Shown piece after piece: positions 1 to 8,865 of a DNA stretch of 64,000 bases (positions are counted from its first letter, which is position 1; each line of letters opens with the position of its first letter). The stretch covers positions 27,469 to 91,468 of the forward strand of contig CAYVFU010000006.1 in NCBI GenBank assembly GCA_964450495.1, in the 5' to 3' direction. The position numbers were made by a program, and so were the translations under genes. The stretch comes from CALFUK01 sp964450495 (GTDB taxonomy: Bacteria > Bacteroidota > Bacteroidia > Chitinophagales > Saprospiraceae). Below the pieces are notes generated by a model. That model had not been told where the DNA came from. It saw only the letters and a list, made by a program, of their open reading frames with translations, and did not search any database.

Positions 1-517
1 CATCAGCATCAAATGGATTACTGTGCACCTGAATAGGATGATAAAAGACTTCTCCGATTGTCATGTCTGCAACAGTAAATCGATCTGCTGCTACGTTAAA
101 AATGTGAGTCACATTATTATTGTTCCAGCCCTGCCCTCTTATTATGACATCATCGCGATTACCTGTCGCACCTTTAATTGTAAGGTCTGCCATATTATTG
201 CCAATGAATAGCAAATTAGAATTGAGGATATATTCACCTGGAGCAAGAACGACTGTCATGTTTCCATTTTGATTATTTGCTTGTGTTAGTGCAGATTGAA
301 GTTCACTCACATTTTGGACATTTACAATATTTTCAGGCTCTGCAGGCTCTGGACAATCACATGTAGATTGTTGCAAGGGTTTTGATAGAGAGTCTGCAAG
401 GACGACAGGTACTTTGTTATGTAGACTAATAAGTGGTAATAAAGTTTGTGTCACACTTTTCAAAGGCAGTAGACATGTTCCAAAGAAAATCAAGAAATAG
501 ATGTTTATATTTTTCAA
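1..517 (-). CDS. Secreted right-handed parallel beta-helix protein (3' end cut off by window)
   Basis: The reverse strand is open from position 517 to the window edge. The first codons read MKNINIYFLIFFGTCLLPLK, a good signal peptide, starting at a TTG codon; an in-frame stop lies nine bases upstream, so no ATG start is available. After a Cys/Pro/Glu-rich linker (CDCPEPAEPE) comes a pattern typical of pectate-lyase-like beta-helix proteins: LQSALTQAN, VVLAPGEYIL, LTIKGATGNRDDVIIRG, FTVADMTIGE. Such proteins are usually exported and act on, or bind, polysaccharides; no catalytic residues are visible in the 172 codons seen. The neighbour at 749 is divergent, so the 231-base gap probably holds both promoters. 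Family call fairly confident, function unknown. Confidence 0.72.
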   Translation of the reverse strand, partial: MKNINIYFLIFFGTCLLPLKSVTQTLLPLISLHNKVPVVLADSLSKPLQQSTCDCPEPAEPENIVNVQNVSELQSALTQANNQNGNMTVVLAPGEYILNSNLLFIGNNMADLTIKGATGNRDDVIIRGQGWNNNNVTHIFNVAADRFTVADMTIGEVFYHPIQVHSNPFDAD

Positions 518-748
518 TTGTAATTAGTTTTAGAGGAGAACATTCAAAGTACGATGAAGTAAGTATTCTTTTTGTGTTTAATGATTAAACCATATGAATT
601 AGTCTTCTATGAGGATTGTTTCAATACATATTCTTGTAAGTGATAAGGTGTACTGATGGTGTTGATTTTGACAATTCACAATATTTAGATAAATATTCAG
701 TATTTTAATAACAAAGGACTTTACCTTTACATCATTAAAAGATATCTA

Positions 749-2419
749 ATGAGATTATCATTCTTTGTGCTTCTTTTCTCCTGCCAATGGTTATATGCTC
801 AGAATTCTAATATTGATGTAGAATCAAGAGACTGGAACATCATAGATGTAGATGAAGGTGAAAAGCCCTCATTAACGCTTGATATGAATGATGTGCCCCA
901 CATCGTTTACTTAGATGAATCATTTTCAGGCTTTATCAAAATTGCTGAATTAGACGGCGATGCATTTAACTCGACCTTGGTTGCTGAAGGGTACTTTTAT
1001 GGACCGATAGATCTATCATTTAATCCGGTTGATAATACTGCACGTGTTGGATATCATGATCACGATGAAGAAAATTTTGGTTACGCTGTGGAGACATCTT
1101 CTGGAGATTTCAATGTGGAATTTATAGAATCTTCAGGTCATGATGGATGGGATAATACTCTATACATCGAAAGTGATGGAACTGAACATTTATTATCCAC
1201 AGACACTGGTAGTGGTGCCGTAGAATACGCGTTTAGAGATAGCTCAGGGGATTGGGTTGTAGAGGAAACCGGTATTGATCAAACCAATTATCGATGGGCA
1301 ACAGATATCGTAGTTGTTGATGAAGTAGTGTATGCAGTGGCTTTTGAAGTCAGAAGTAATGAAACGAGGTTGGCAATACGTGAAAATGATAGGTGGACTT
1401 CAGAATTAATCACAATGGATGGTAGATATCCTTCATTAGATGTTGATGAGAATGGTGATGTTTTGGTAGCATACTATAAACCAATAGATCAATCTTCAGG
1501 TTTTGTGGAACTCGCACATCGGACAAATACAGATTGGGAGCTAGCGATAATAGATACTTTAGAAAGCTTCGATGGAGGGAATGCGCGGAATGTGGTTAAA
1601 GTACAAAGACATGAAGGGCAAGTGTACGTTGCCTATAGTGATGCGACCACTTTTAAACTGGCTACTCAAAAAAATGATGTTTGGGAAATAGAATCTGTGT
1701 TAGACGTAAGTGAAGAGTCTACGACATTGAGAAATATGGCTGCAATGGATATTGATGATGAAGGCTTTTTTCATTTTTCCACTCATCGAGCGGAAGCAGG
1801 TGCAGCAGGTGGTGCAATTATCATGTACATAACCGATAAAGAATTGTCTAGTAGTCAAGGTATGGAGCAACAGATGGTTGCAAAGACAATGCAGCTTTCC
1901 ATACAGGATCCAAGTGGCGCTGAGATACCAAATGCAGAGATAACAATGACATCGATGGACGGCATGACAACTATTTTGGAATCATCAGCTTTATCTTACA
2001 CACTAGAAGCTCCTACCAATACTTTAGATGAAATTATGGTTTGTATAAGCACTACAGATCCAGCAATCAGTGGTGTCTCATCCACAGATGTCATAAGGGC
2101 ATTAAGAATTGTTCTAGGTTTGGTCAATCCATGTCCTGAAAATTTGATCATTGCTGATGTCAATGAAGATGGCACGGTGAGTAGTACTGATCTTGTCCAA
2201 ATGATTAGGGTTATTATAGGTGCCACCAATGTCTTTACAGGAAATCCTTCTTGGGTTTTTGAGTTTAATAACGAACTTAAATCTTGTGAGACATTGAATT
2301 TTTCAAACTTGCCTCAGTCATTGACAATTAAAGGGTATAAGAAAGGAAATTTGGAGTGTCTCGATGAAGAAATTTCATTACAAAATACATCTAAAAAGAA
2401 ATTGGCCTGGAAACATTAA
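749..2419 (+). CDS. Secreted beta-propeller-like protein with C-terminal dockerin-type repeat
   Basis: The 556-residue product begins with a signal peptide (cleavage likely after WLYAQ, about residue 18). Residues about 25-390 contain repeated blade-like units with the pattern PSLDVDENGDVLVAY followed by LAxR and W, as in sialidase/BNR-like propellers. Residues about 435-495 hold two helix-type repeats, GVSSTDVIRALRIVLG and DVNEDGTVSSTDLVQMIRV, the second a textbook dockerin/EF-hand calcium loop. About 60 further residues follow, with no recognisable type IX sorting domain. A TACCTTTA sequence at 722-729 could be an imperfect -7 promoter element. The stop codon is immediately followed by an ATG at 2420 and then the cutC frame. 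The ligand is unknown. Confidence 0.7.
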   Translation: MRLSFFVLLFSCQWLYAQNSNIDVESRDWNIIDVDEGEKPSLTLDMNDVPHIVYLDESFSGFIKIAELDGDAFNSTLVAEGYFYGPIDLSFNPVDNTARVGYHDHDEENFGYAVETSSGDFNVEFIESSGHDGWDNTLYIESDGTEHLLSTDTGSGAVEYAFRDSSGDWVVEETGIDQTNYRWATDIVVVDEVVYAVAFEVRSNETRLAIRENDRWTSELITMDGRYPSLDVDENGDVLVAYYKPIDQSSGFVELAHRTNTDWELAIIDTLESFDGGNARNVVKVQRHEGQVYVAYSDATTFKLATQKNDVWEIESVLDVSEESTTLRNMAAMDIDDEGFFHFSTHRAEAGAAGGAIIMYITDKELSSSQGMEQQMVAKTMQLSIQDPSGAEIPNAEITMTSMDGMTTILESSALSYTLEAPTNTLDEIMVCISTTDPAISGVSSTDVIRALRIVLGLVNPCPENLIIADVNEDGTVSSTDLVQMIRVIIGATNVFTGNPSWVFEFNNELKSCETLNFSNLPQSLTIKGYKKGNLECLDEEISLQNTSKKKLAWKH

Positions 2420-2430
2420 ATGAATACTGG

Positions 2431-3042
2431 ATTGAAGCTTGTGTTGATTCTGTTGAGTCGGCAGTAAAAGCAGAACAGAACGGAGCAAATAGATTAGAAC
2501 TATGTAGCCACTTAGAAGTTGATGGACTCACCCCTTCAATAGAGTTGGTTAAAGATGTATTAGCGGCTGTAACTATTCCAGTGAAGGTTATGATAAGGCC
2601 TAGACAAGGAAACTTCCAGTATACTGATAGAGAATTATTGAAGATGACTGGTAGTATCTATGCGATGAAAGACCTAGGCGTATTTGGCGTAGTGTTAGGT
2701 ATTTTGAATAAATACAAATTGGTGGATTCTGTAAATACGGCCAGTCTTGCAGAAATTGCTAAACCATTAAATGTTACTTTCCACAAGGCCATTGATTATA
2801 CAAGTGACATCATCGAAAATGTAAAGGTATTGAATGACATTACATCTGTCGATGCTATACTGACTTCTGGAGGAAAAGCAACTGCGATGCATGGTAAATC
2901 TGTCATTAACGAATTGCATAATAAACATGGTAGCCGATTAGAAATAATAGCTGCTGGTAAAATTACAAGTGCAGAGATTGAATCCCATAAAAAGGAATTA
3001 AGCACACGCTCTTTGCATGGTCGGCGGATAGTTGAACGTTAA
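2431..3042 (+). CDS. cutC: CutC family protein; start codon problematic
   Basis: The frame encodes a CutC TIM-barrel protein, once linked to copper homeostasis. Diagnostic stretches are EACVDSVESAVKAEQNGANR, LELC, DGLTPS, VKVMIRPRQGNF, VTFHKAIDY, ILTSGG and IIAAGKI. Conserved sequence begins at the ATT codon at 2431, but this frame has no ATG, GTG or TTG before the TTG at 2545, which would cut away the first beta-strand and helix. The frame is closed upstream by a TAA about 40 bases earlier. An ATG at 2420, directly after the previous gene's stop, is in another frame; a one-base deletion between 2420 and 2431 would explain this. Either a rare ATT start or a frameshift (real or a sequencing error) is possible. 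The body of about 203 residues is otherwise intact and slightly short for the family. Confidence 0.72.
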   Translation: MEACVDSVESAVKAEQNGANRLELCSHLEVDGLTPSIELVKDVLAAVTIPVKVMIRPRQGNFQYTDRELLKMTGSIYAMKDLGVFGVVLGILNKYKLVDSVNTASLAEIAKPLNVTFHKAIDYTSDIIENVKVLNDITSVDAILTSGGKATAMHGKSVINELHNKHGSRLEIIAAGKITSAEIESHKKELSTRSLHGRRIVER

Positions 3043-3112
3043 CAACAGTTTATATATCGCTTTTCCATTTCCTCTTGATTAGTCTTTTTCCTATATTGAA
3101 GTAAAGATAGGC

Positions 3113-3988
3113 ATGAAAACATTTAAGGATAAAGTGGTTGTTGTTACTGGAGTAGGATCAGGGATTGGTAGAGCTTTGGCAGTTCATCTCGATAAGCTAG
3201 GTGCAAAATTAGCCATTAATGATTACAACGAAACTTCTTTACATTCAACTGTTTCTATTTTGAAACAAAAACCTTTCAGTGAACACTTTGATGTATCAGA
3301 TAAGGAAGCGTTTTATCGTTTTTCTAAAAACGTTTACAATCACTTCGGTCAAGTAGATTGTGTCATCAATAATGCTGGAGTGGCATTATCCGCCGTTTCT
3401 ACAGAAGACTTGACTTACAATGATTTCGATTGGATAATGGGTATTAACTTTTGGGGAATGGTGTATGGCACCAAAGCATTTTTGCCATACATCAAAAATC
3501 AGTCTGAAGGTAATATTACTAATGTGTCAAGTATATTTGGAATAACAGGTATAGCTTATCAAACTGCTTACTGCACAACTAAATTCGCTATCAGAGGCTT
3601 CACAGAATCATTGAGAATGGAGATGCACAATGATTCACCTCACATAACCATATCAAGCGTACATCCGGGTGGAATAAAAACGAATATCGCAAGAAGTTCT
3701 AAGACAGCTGAAGGGCAAGATCCTGCCGAACAAGCAGAGTTTGAAAAAGTAATGGAAGAGGTAGACAAAGCATTTATAACTTCTCCAGAGAAAGCTGCAG
3801 ACATCATAATCAATGGTATATTAAAAAAGAAGGAAAGAATTATAGTTGGGCCGGATGCGAAACGAGCTGATCGTATCGTCAGATTGTTTCCAACAAAATA
3901 TACTGACATCATTTTAAAAAATTCAACCTTTGTTATGTCTAATGATGAAAAAGAACAATCAAAAGTTGAATTAGACAACGAAGCTTGA
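3113..3988 (+). CDS. Short-chain dehydrogenase/reductase (SDR)
   Basis: This is a classical SDR of 291 residues. The Rossmann motif TGVGSGIG is at 12-19, NNAG at 86-89, catalytic Ser139/140 in NVSSIFG, and YCTTK with Tyr153 and Lys157. PGGIKT follows the active site, as in the family. It should be a cytosolic NAD(P)-dependent oxidoreductase. The C-terminal part (VGPDAKRADRIVRLFPTKY) resembles the SDRs often annotated as acetoin or diketone reductases, but the substrate cannot be read from sequence. It stands alone on the plus strand, 70 bases after cutC, and converges on the sulfurtransferase gene. Confidence 0.88.
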   Translation: MKTFKDKVVVVTGVGSGIGRALAVHLDKLGAKLAINDYNETSLHSTVSILKQKPFSEHFDVSDKEAFYRFSKNVYNHFGQVDCVINNAGVALSAVSTEDLTYNDFDWIMGINFWGMVYGTKAFLPYIKNQSEGNITNVSSIFGITGIAYQTAYCTTKFAIRGFTESLRMEMHNDSPHITISSVHPGGIKTNIARSSKTAEGQDPAEQAEFEKVMEEVDKAFITSPEKAADIIINGILKKKERIIVGPDAKRADRIVRLFPTKYTDIILKNSTFVMSNDEKEQSKVELDNEA

Positions 3989-4058
3989 ACAAGTACTCAA
4001 CGCGTTTGAAATTTTGCTTTAACCCAATGATTGAATCAATGTGGTCACAATCATCCCT

Positions 4059-4874
4059 TCAACAAGTCATCACAGGTCTATTCTGGTCAGTAATGTAATG
4101 ACTCCAAGACCCAGGATAAAGAGACGGCAGCTCAAGCCCTATATGTTTCATTGCAATTAAATCATGACAAGCGGTGACGCCCGAGCCGCAATAGATAGCC
4201 GCAGATTTTCCAATATCGGTGAATCGAGCTTCCAATTCCTTTTTTGATAACCACAGGTGTTCATCATCCACGTTGCCCAAAAATGGAATATTAATCGCAC
4301 CAGGAATATGTCCTGCTATTGGGTCGATCGGCTCCTCAATACCTTTATAACGTTTTTCTGTTCTTGCATCAATTAAAGTGTCAAGACTGGATAAATCATC
4401 TACATTAATCAGTGACAGTAAAGGTGGACTTGCTAAGTATTCAGTGTGGGTATAAGTCACGATGGTATCACTCACTGGTAAATTTTTGGCTTCCCAATGC
4501 TTCCAACCTCCATTTAAAACACAGACATTTTCGTGCCCAACAGATAAGGCCATTGCCCAGAATCTGGCTGCAATTCCACCATGGCTTTGATCGTATGCGA
4601 TTATCTGTGTTTCATTACTGATACCTAATCTCGAAAATAATGAACAGATAGAATCTATGCTCAACCAAGGATGTCTGCCGGTGGTTCCTGCAATTATCTC
4701 AGCCGATAAATCATCGTCTAAATGCATGTATTGAGCCCCAGGGATATGTCCTAATTTAAATTGATCTCTCCCCCACTCCTTATCAGCTAAGCTAAATCGA
4801 CAATCAATAATTCGTAAAGACTGGTCAGCTAATTTCGAAGCCAGCTGATCGGAGTTTATTAGTGTAGTATACAT
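4059..4874 (-). CDS. Two-domain rhodanese: 3-mercaptopyruvate/thiosulfate sulfurtransferase
   Basis: The protein has 271 residues and two rhodanese domains. The first (about 5-130) is the non-catalytic half, with GHIPGAQYM and WRxW-like GGWKHW. The second (about 155-265) carries the active-site Cys229 in the loop CGSGVTA, the form typical of SseA-like mercaptopyruvate sulfurtransferases, and GHIPGAINIP before it. It transfers sulfane sulfur to cyanide, thiols or thioredoxin in the cytoplasm. No signal peptide is seen. The gene is divergent from guanine deaminase with about 80 bases between starts. Distinguishing thiosulfate from mercaptopyruvate as donor needs biochemistry, although the loop favours mercaptopyruvate. 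Confidence 0.88.
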   Translation of the reverse strand: MYTTLINSDQLASKLADQSLRIIDCRFSLADKEWGRDQFKLGHIPGAQYMHLDDDLSAEIIAGTTGRHPWLSIDSICSLFSRLGISNETQIIAYDQSHGGIAARFWAMALSVGHENVCVLNGGWKHWEAKNLPVSDTIVTYTHTEYLASPPLLSLINVDDLSSLDTLIDARTEKRYKGIEEPIDPIAGHIPGAINIPFLGNVDDEHLWLSKKELEARFTDIGKSAAIYCGSGVTACHDLIAMKHIGLELPSLYPGSWSHYITDQNRPVMTC

Positions 4875-4955
4875 CTTAATCTATTAATGTTGGATAAATT
4901 TAATGCTTTAATTGAATCAATTGTTTTGTCATAGAACTCTACTTATCTTTAACGC

Positions 4956-5429
4956 ATGGATGATGCAAAATATATTCGCCTTGCGATTGACCTAGCTAAA
5001 AAAGGAATGACTGCAAAGAAAGGTGGACCATTTGGCGCCGTGATTGTGAATCGAGATGGAGAGATTGTAGGAAAAGGTAACAATATGGTGACTTCTACTA
5101 ATGACCCTACAGCCCATGCTGAAGTCGTCGCCATACGTGATGCTTGCAATACCCTATCTCATTTTCAGCTTGAAGGATGTACAATTTATTCTTCTTGTGA
5201 GCCATGTCCTATGTGTTTAGGGGCTATTTATTGGTCAAGACCTGATCGCATAGTATTTGCAAGTAGTCGAGAAGATGCTGCCAAAGCAGGATTTGATGAT
5301 GATTTCATCTACAAAGAGATACCCCTTCCTATTGATGACAGAAAAATTCCAACTACCCAACAACTACGCGATGAGGGCCAACAAGTTTTTGATGAATGGA
5401 AGGTCTTGGAGTCAAAGATTGATTATTGA
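4956..5429 (+). CDS. guaD: Guanine deaminase (cytidine-deaminase fold)
   Basis: The 157-residue product has the zinc deaminase motifs HAE (His54, Glu56) and PCPMC (Cys84, Cys87). GGPFGAVIV, NDPTAHAEV, SSCEPCPMCLGAIYW and AGFDDDFIYKEI match the Bacillus GuaD type along its length, including the FDD/FIYKEI segment that separates it from the tRNA adenosine deaminase TadA. It converts guanine to xanthine in purine salvage. A TATCTTTA sequence just before the ATG may be a promoter -7 element. The gene stands alone, with no purine genes beside it. Confidence 0.85.
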   Translation: MDDAKYIRLAIDLAKKGMTAKKGGPFGAVIVNRDGEIVGKGNNMVTSTNDPTAHAEVVAIRDACNTLSHFQLEGCTIYSSCEPCPMCLGAIYWSRPDRIVFASSREDAAKAGFDDDFIYKEIPLPIDDRKIPTTQQLRDEGQQVFDEWKVLESKIDY

Positions 5430-5507
5430 TATACTCGTAATAAGATTGATGAAATAGCATAAGCGTTAGTTTACACAGCAATAGGTTTGTGAATAACTGA
5501 ATAGGTA

Positions 5508-6356
5508 TTAACTACCCTTTTCAATAACTCCTACATTTTCAACTTCATCCAAAGACAACCAGTCATCAATCCGTTTTATTATTCGTAATCGATGCGTATA
5601 TCGTCGTTCATCTAAATTAAAAATACCATGTTGGTCCAATTTGTCAATGCGCACATGACCATGTACGTGCATGATCCGTTTGTTGCCGATTATAATACCA
5701 ACGTGATCGATCATTCCTTCTTTTGATTCGCAAAATACTAAATCACCTATTTTGGCTTCATTGTTAAAAAGTACAGGTGTCCCTGTGTCAACTTGGTAAT
5801 ATGCATATCGAGGCAGTTGTATGTGGAAAATCTTAAACACCAATTGGACAAATGCACTACTGTCTATACCAAATACAGACCTTCCACCTTTGCATTCTGG
5901 TGCCATCAAAAATCTTCGTATGATCCTATTAAATAGATCTAAGGGTACAAGTTTGTCTTGTTTAAACATCGCCTGTCCGCTATAGCTAAATTTGGATTTG
6001 TGTAGATAGAAAGAAATGCCATCAAAGGATGTCAACGTTGATCCTAACAGAACATTTAAGGAGAGTTCTTTGGCAAATGCAACCTGACTGAATTCCATTG
6101 CAATAGAATACTTAGATCTGTCGGGTTCGTTTTCTTCATCATCAAAAAACCAAAACTGTTTGGGATCAGCAAAGCCAATAACTTGGTCGTAGAGGCATTT
6201 TATTTTAACCCAATGCTTGCTTTTTATGGAGACGACTTCAATAGATTCACCCAAAAGGACTTGAGATATCAGTATAGACCTTGTATCTGGTTTGAGCCAT
6301 ATCGGCACTAGGCTCAAGCGACAAACGCCATATCTTTTGATGTCCTGTTTTTTCAT
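5508..6356 (-). CDS. SH3 plus NlpC/P60 (C40) family protein with Cys-to-Ser active site
   Basis: The 282-residue protein starts with SH3b-like sequence (about 10-65: GESIEVVSIKSKHWVKIK) and ends with an NlpC/P60 domain (about 150-270). Family members use a Cys-His dyad in D-C-S-G and HVGI contexts to cut peptidoglycan stem peptides. Here the first motif reads GIDSSAFVQ: residue 166, the usual catalytic Cys, is Ser (codon AGT, one base from TGT). His218 (DHVGIII), GDLVFCE and a third His around 230-232 are kept. No signal peptide is evident at the chosen ATG. It may be an inactive wall-binding protein or a Ser variant. The gene converges on guaD. Confidence 0.8.
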   Translation of the reverse strand: MKKQDIKRYGVCRLSLVPIWLKPDTRSILISQVLLGESIEVVSIKSKHWVKIKCLYDQVIGFADPKQFWFFDDEENEPDRSKYSIAMEFSQVAFAKELSLNVLLGSTLTSFDGISFYLHKSKFSYSGQAMFKQDKLVPLDLFNRIIRRFLMAPECKGGRSVFGIDSSAFVQLVFKIFHIQLPRYAYYQVDTGTPVLFNNEAKIGDLVFCESKEGMIDHVGIIIGNKRIMHVHGHVRIDKLDQHGIFNLDERRYTHRLRIIKRIDDWLSLDEVENVGVIEKGS

Positions 6357-6546
6357 ATTTCGAAACCGAGTCTAATGTACGGCATAAGTTGAAAATAAGC
6401 AAAGGGCTTAAAGAGTGTTCGGTAGGCTCATCTTTAGGAGACACGAAAAAAAGGCGTTAGTAGACACAAAAGCGAGTTCATTAAAGCTCTAGAGACCTTA
6501 ATTGAAGGTGAAGTGAGTTTACTTGCCACCGAAAGGCGTTATCTCG

Positions 6547-6580
6547 CCCGAAATATATCCTCTCGGGTACACTATTTTTG
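6547..6580 (+). promoter_or_regulatory. Promoter candidate for porP/sprF with upstream inverted repeat
   Basis: TATTTTTG at 6573-6580 matches the Bacteroidota -7 element TAnnTTTG and lies 34 bases before the ATG at 6615. Just upstream, CCCGA (6547-6551) and TCGGG (6563-6567) form an inverted repeat with an 11-base spacer, placed where a regulator could bind. No good -33 TTG is seen, so the call rests on the -7 match and its position. Confidence 0.4.
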
Positions 6581-6614
6581 TGATTTTCACGATATAGTAG
6601 TTGATATCCTCTAC

Positions 6615-7658
6615 ATGAATAGTAAACGTTCACTTTTTATAGGTTTAATGTTGTTTGGTACGATTGGTCTTTTGGGTCAAGACACTCAGTTTTATCAAGC
6701 GTTTTCCTCTCCATTGACATTGAATCCTGGGACAACAGGTATGGTTTCGGGGAACTATAGAATTTCAAGCATTTACAGAGATCAATGGAGAGCTGTAGTA
6801 GAACAACCTGTATCAACTTTTTCCGTTTCAGGAGATACTCGATTTTCAATTTCTAAAAAACAAGATAGTAAGGACTTTATTGGTGTAGGTGTACATTTCC
6901 TTTCTGATAAGATTGGATTTATATCCTTTACGACCAATCAATTAGGCGTTTCTGTTGCATATCATAAATCGTTAAATCATAAGCTAAAAGAGTTTTTGAG
7001 TTTTGGTGCAAAGTTTGGGATAACTCAGAGAAACATCAATTACGAAAATCTCAATTTTGAAGACGAGTTTAATGGTTTAGCAGCATATACAGATCCTACA
7101 GGAGAACCATTCGCTCCTAATAATTTTGGATTCGTTGATCTGGCAATTGGCTTAAATTATCAAGTTCAACCATTTAAGGGTTTTAGTATCTATGCCGGTG
7201 GAGCATGGTCCCACATAAATGCACCAAACATTGTCTTTGATAAAGAAGATGAAAATTTACCTGTATCCACTTTGTATAAGAAAATTCAGGTTTATACTGG
7301 ATTCAGTTATGATCTCAATAGACGATGGACAATTAAACCTAGAGCAAATTTCATTGCACAAGGTCCGCATCAACAGTTGATTCTTGGATCTCATTTTAAT
7401 ACACAGCTGACAGATAAGTTTAGTGAGTCCGTAGAATTTGGAATTGCAACTCGGCTAGTCAATGATTTTGATGGTATTGGACCTGAATCGGTAATCGCAT
7501 CCTTTGGTCTTGATCTGAAAGGGAAAGTAGTAGGCTTTAGTTATGAATTTAATGTTCAAACAGTCAACAACAATTTTAGGAATCAAGGTGTATTCGAATT
7601 GTCATTTACCTACATAGGTGAATACGATAACGAGGTGTTCTTTTGCCCTGAATTTTAA
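6615..7658 (+). CDS. PorP/SprF family type IX secretion outer-membrane protein
   Basis: I chose the ATG at 6615, which gives MNSKRSLFIGLMLFGTIGLL, a clear signal peptide; the frame is open further upstream but that part lacks export features. The mature N-terminus QDTQFYQAFSSPLTLNPGTT is the hallmark of PorP/SprF proteins, followed by SIYRDQWRAV and alternating barrel strands to a final aromatic-rich strand. The protein has 347 residues. Family members sit in the outer membrane with the type IX secretion/gliding machinery and often help present a particular large surface protein. No porK-N genes or SprB-like adhesin lie beside it. Its stop overlaps that of the convergent thioredoxin-like gene by four bases. 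Confidence 0.88.
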   Translation: MNSKRSLFIGLMLFGTIGLLGQDTQFYQAFSSPLTLNPGTTGMVSGNYRISSIYRDQWRAVVEQPVSTFSVSGDTRFSISKKQDSKDFIGVGVHFLSDKIGFISFTTNQLGVSVAYHKSLNHKLKEFLSFGAKFGITQRNINYENLNFEDEFNGLAAYTDPTGEPFAPNNFGFVDLAIGLNYQVQPFKGFSIYAGGAWSHINAPNIVFDKEDENLPVSTLYKKIQVYTGFSYDLNRRWTIKPRANFIAQGPHQQLILGSHFNTQLTDKFSESVEFGIATRLVNDFDGIGPESVIASFGLDLKGKVVGFSYEFNVQTVNNNFRNQGVFELSFTYIGEYDNEVFFCPEF

Positions 7659-8815
7659 TCTAATTCTTGGATTAGTCTCATTAGCCGATGTGTAGAAGAG
7701 GCATCAGACCTTGCTTCATTTGCCAATTCAATCGCTTTGTAAGCATATTTCATGGCTGATTCCTTGTCTTTAAGCATATAACACAATGCGGCGACAGTAT
7801 CATTGTTAAAATAATTATCATCCAAGGCTACAGACTCTAAAGCTATGGCTTTGCCTTTTTTGAAATGATCTTCCTCTGTACCCAATTCATAGACAATCCA
7901 AGCCAGATTATTGACGAACTCCCAGTCTTCCGGTTTCCATTGAAATGTGTAGAAGTAAGCCATATTGGTAAAGATTGTAATGTCCTCAATTTCATTATTT
8001 GCCATCAATTGGTTCAAGTACAATCTATCAGTCAGTCTTTGGGATTCCTTAGGCAGTAATTCTTGTATTTTGGCAACAACATCATCCTCTGTCCCTTCTG
8101 GGCCAAAGCTACCATGAATAGCATTTAGTAATTTAGTATCAACCTTATCTCTTCCAATATGCGTGTAAAAGTCCTCAAGATTATCAACCATGTATTTGAA
8201 TAATCTGTCGTCTATATTGATGCCTACATTATCGTAAATAAATTTTGAATTTTGTTCTCCTGATAAATCAGTTTGAGTAGCGAGGTATTCCTCTATAATT
8301 TGTTTGCTGTTTTCCAATCTTAAGAACTTTAGCAACATGGCATATTCTAATAAGAATGAACCGTTACTTAAATTACTGTTATGATTTTTTTTAAAGTAAG
8401 CTAAATTTGTTTTCGGTTGAATGGCACCTTTAGCAATCAACATTAAATCATCTGCTGAATAGGCACCCAACGCCATATGCTGAACGGCACCTTCTGCTGT
8501 CAAAAAATAAAATGTTGGATACGCCTGAGGAGCATATTTTTCTGCAAAGGCAATCCCATTACCTTCCTCTAAATTTATTTTTACATTAATGAAAGACGTA
8601 TTGAAGAACTCACTGACTTGAGGGTCAACAAAGACATTGGCATCCATCCATTTACATGGTCCACACCAGGTCGTGAATCCATCAACAAAAATGAGTTTGT
8701 TTTCTTTCTTAGCTTTTCGAATCGCCTTATTCAAATCGTTATTTATAAACTTAACTTCTTGAGAATAAGTGCTTCCAACAAATAAAAACAACAATAGTAC
8801 TACTAGACGAATCAT
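7655..8815 (-). CDS. Exported thioredoxin-like protein with helical C-terminal region
   Basis: The 386-residue product has a signal peptide (MIRLVVLLLFLFVGSTYS) and a thioredoxin domain at about 20-135 with CGPC in TTWCGPCKWMD, plus the cis-proline region QAYPTFYFL. Residues 140-386 are alpha-helical with TPR-like features (WEFVNNLAWIVYELG, AAlCYMLKDKESAMKYAYKA). Such proteins are periplasmic thiol-disulfide oxidoreductases or chaperones; the partner is unknown. It lies 50 bases downstream of two glycosyltransferase genes on the same strand and may share their transcript. Confidence 0.82.
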   Translation of the reverse strand: MIRLVVLLLFLFVGSTYSQEVKFINNDLNKAIRKAKKENKLIFVDGFTTWCGPCKWMDANVFVDPQVSEFFNTSFINVKINLEEGNGIAFAEKYAPQAYPTFYFLTAEGAVQHMALGAYSADDLMLIAKGAIQPKTNLAYFKKNHNSNLSNGSFLLEYAMLLKFLRLENSKQIIEEYLATQTDLSGEQNSKFIYDNVGINIDDRLFKYMVDNLEDFYTHIGRDKVDTKLLNAIHGSFGPEGTEDDVVAKIQELLPKESQRLTDRLYLNQLMANNEIEDITIFTNMAYFYTFQWKPEDWEFVNNLAWIVYELGTEEDHFKKGKAIALESVALDDNYFNNDTVAALCYMLKDKESAMKYAYKAIELANEARSDASSTHRLMRLIQELD

Positions 8816-8865
8816 ATGTACAAAATAAGTCTATTTCATGAATCATCGTTCGCTTTAACCGAATC

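Noticed and set aside
6513..6614. Earlier start for the porP/sprF gene
   Set aside because: It would place 34 residues before a perfect signal peptide; the ATG at 6615 gives the expected mature N-terminus.
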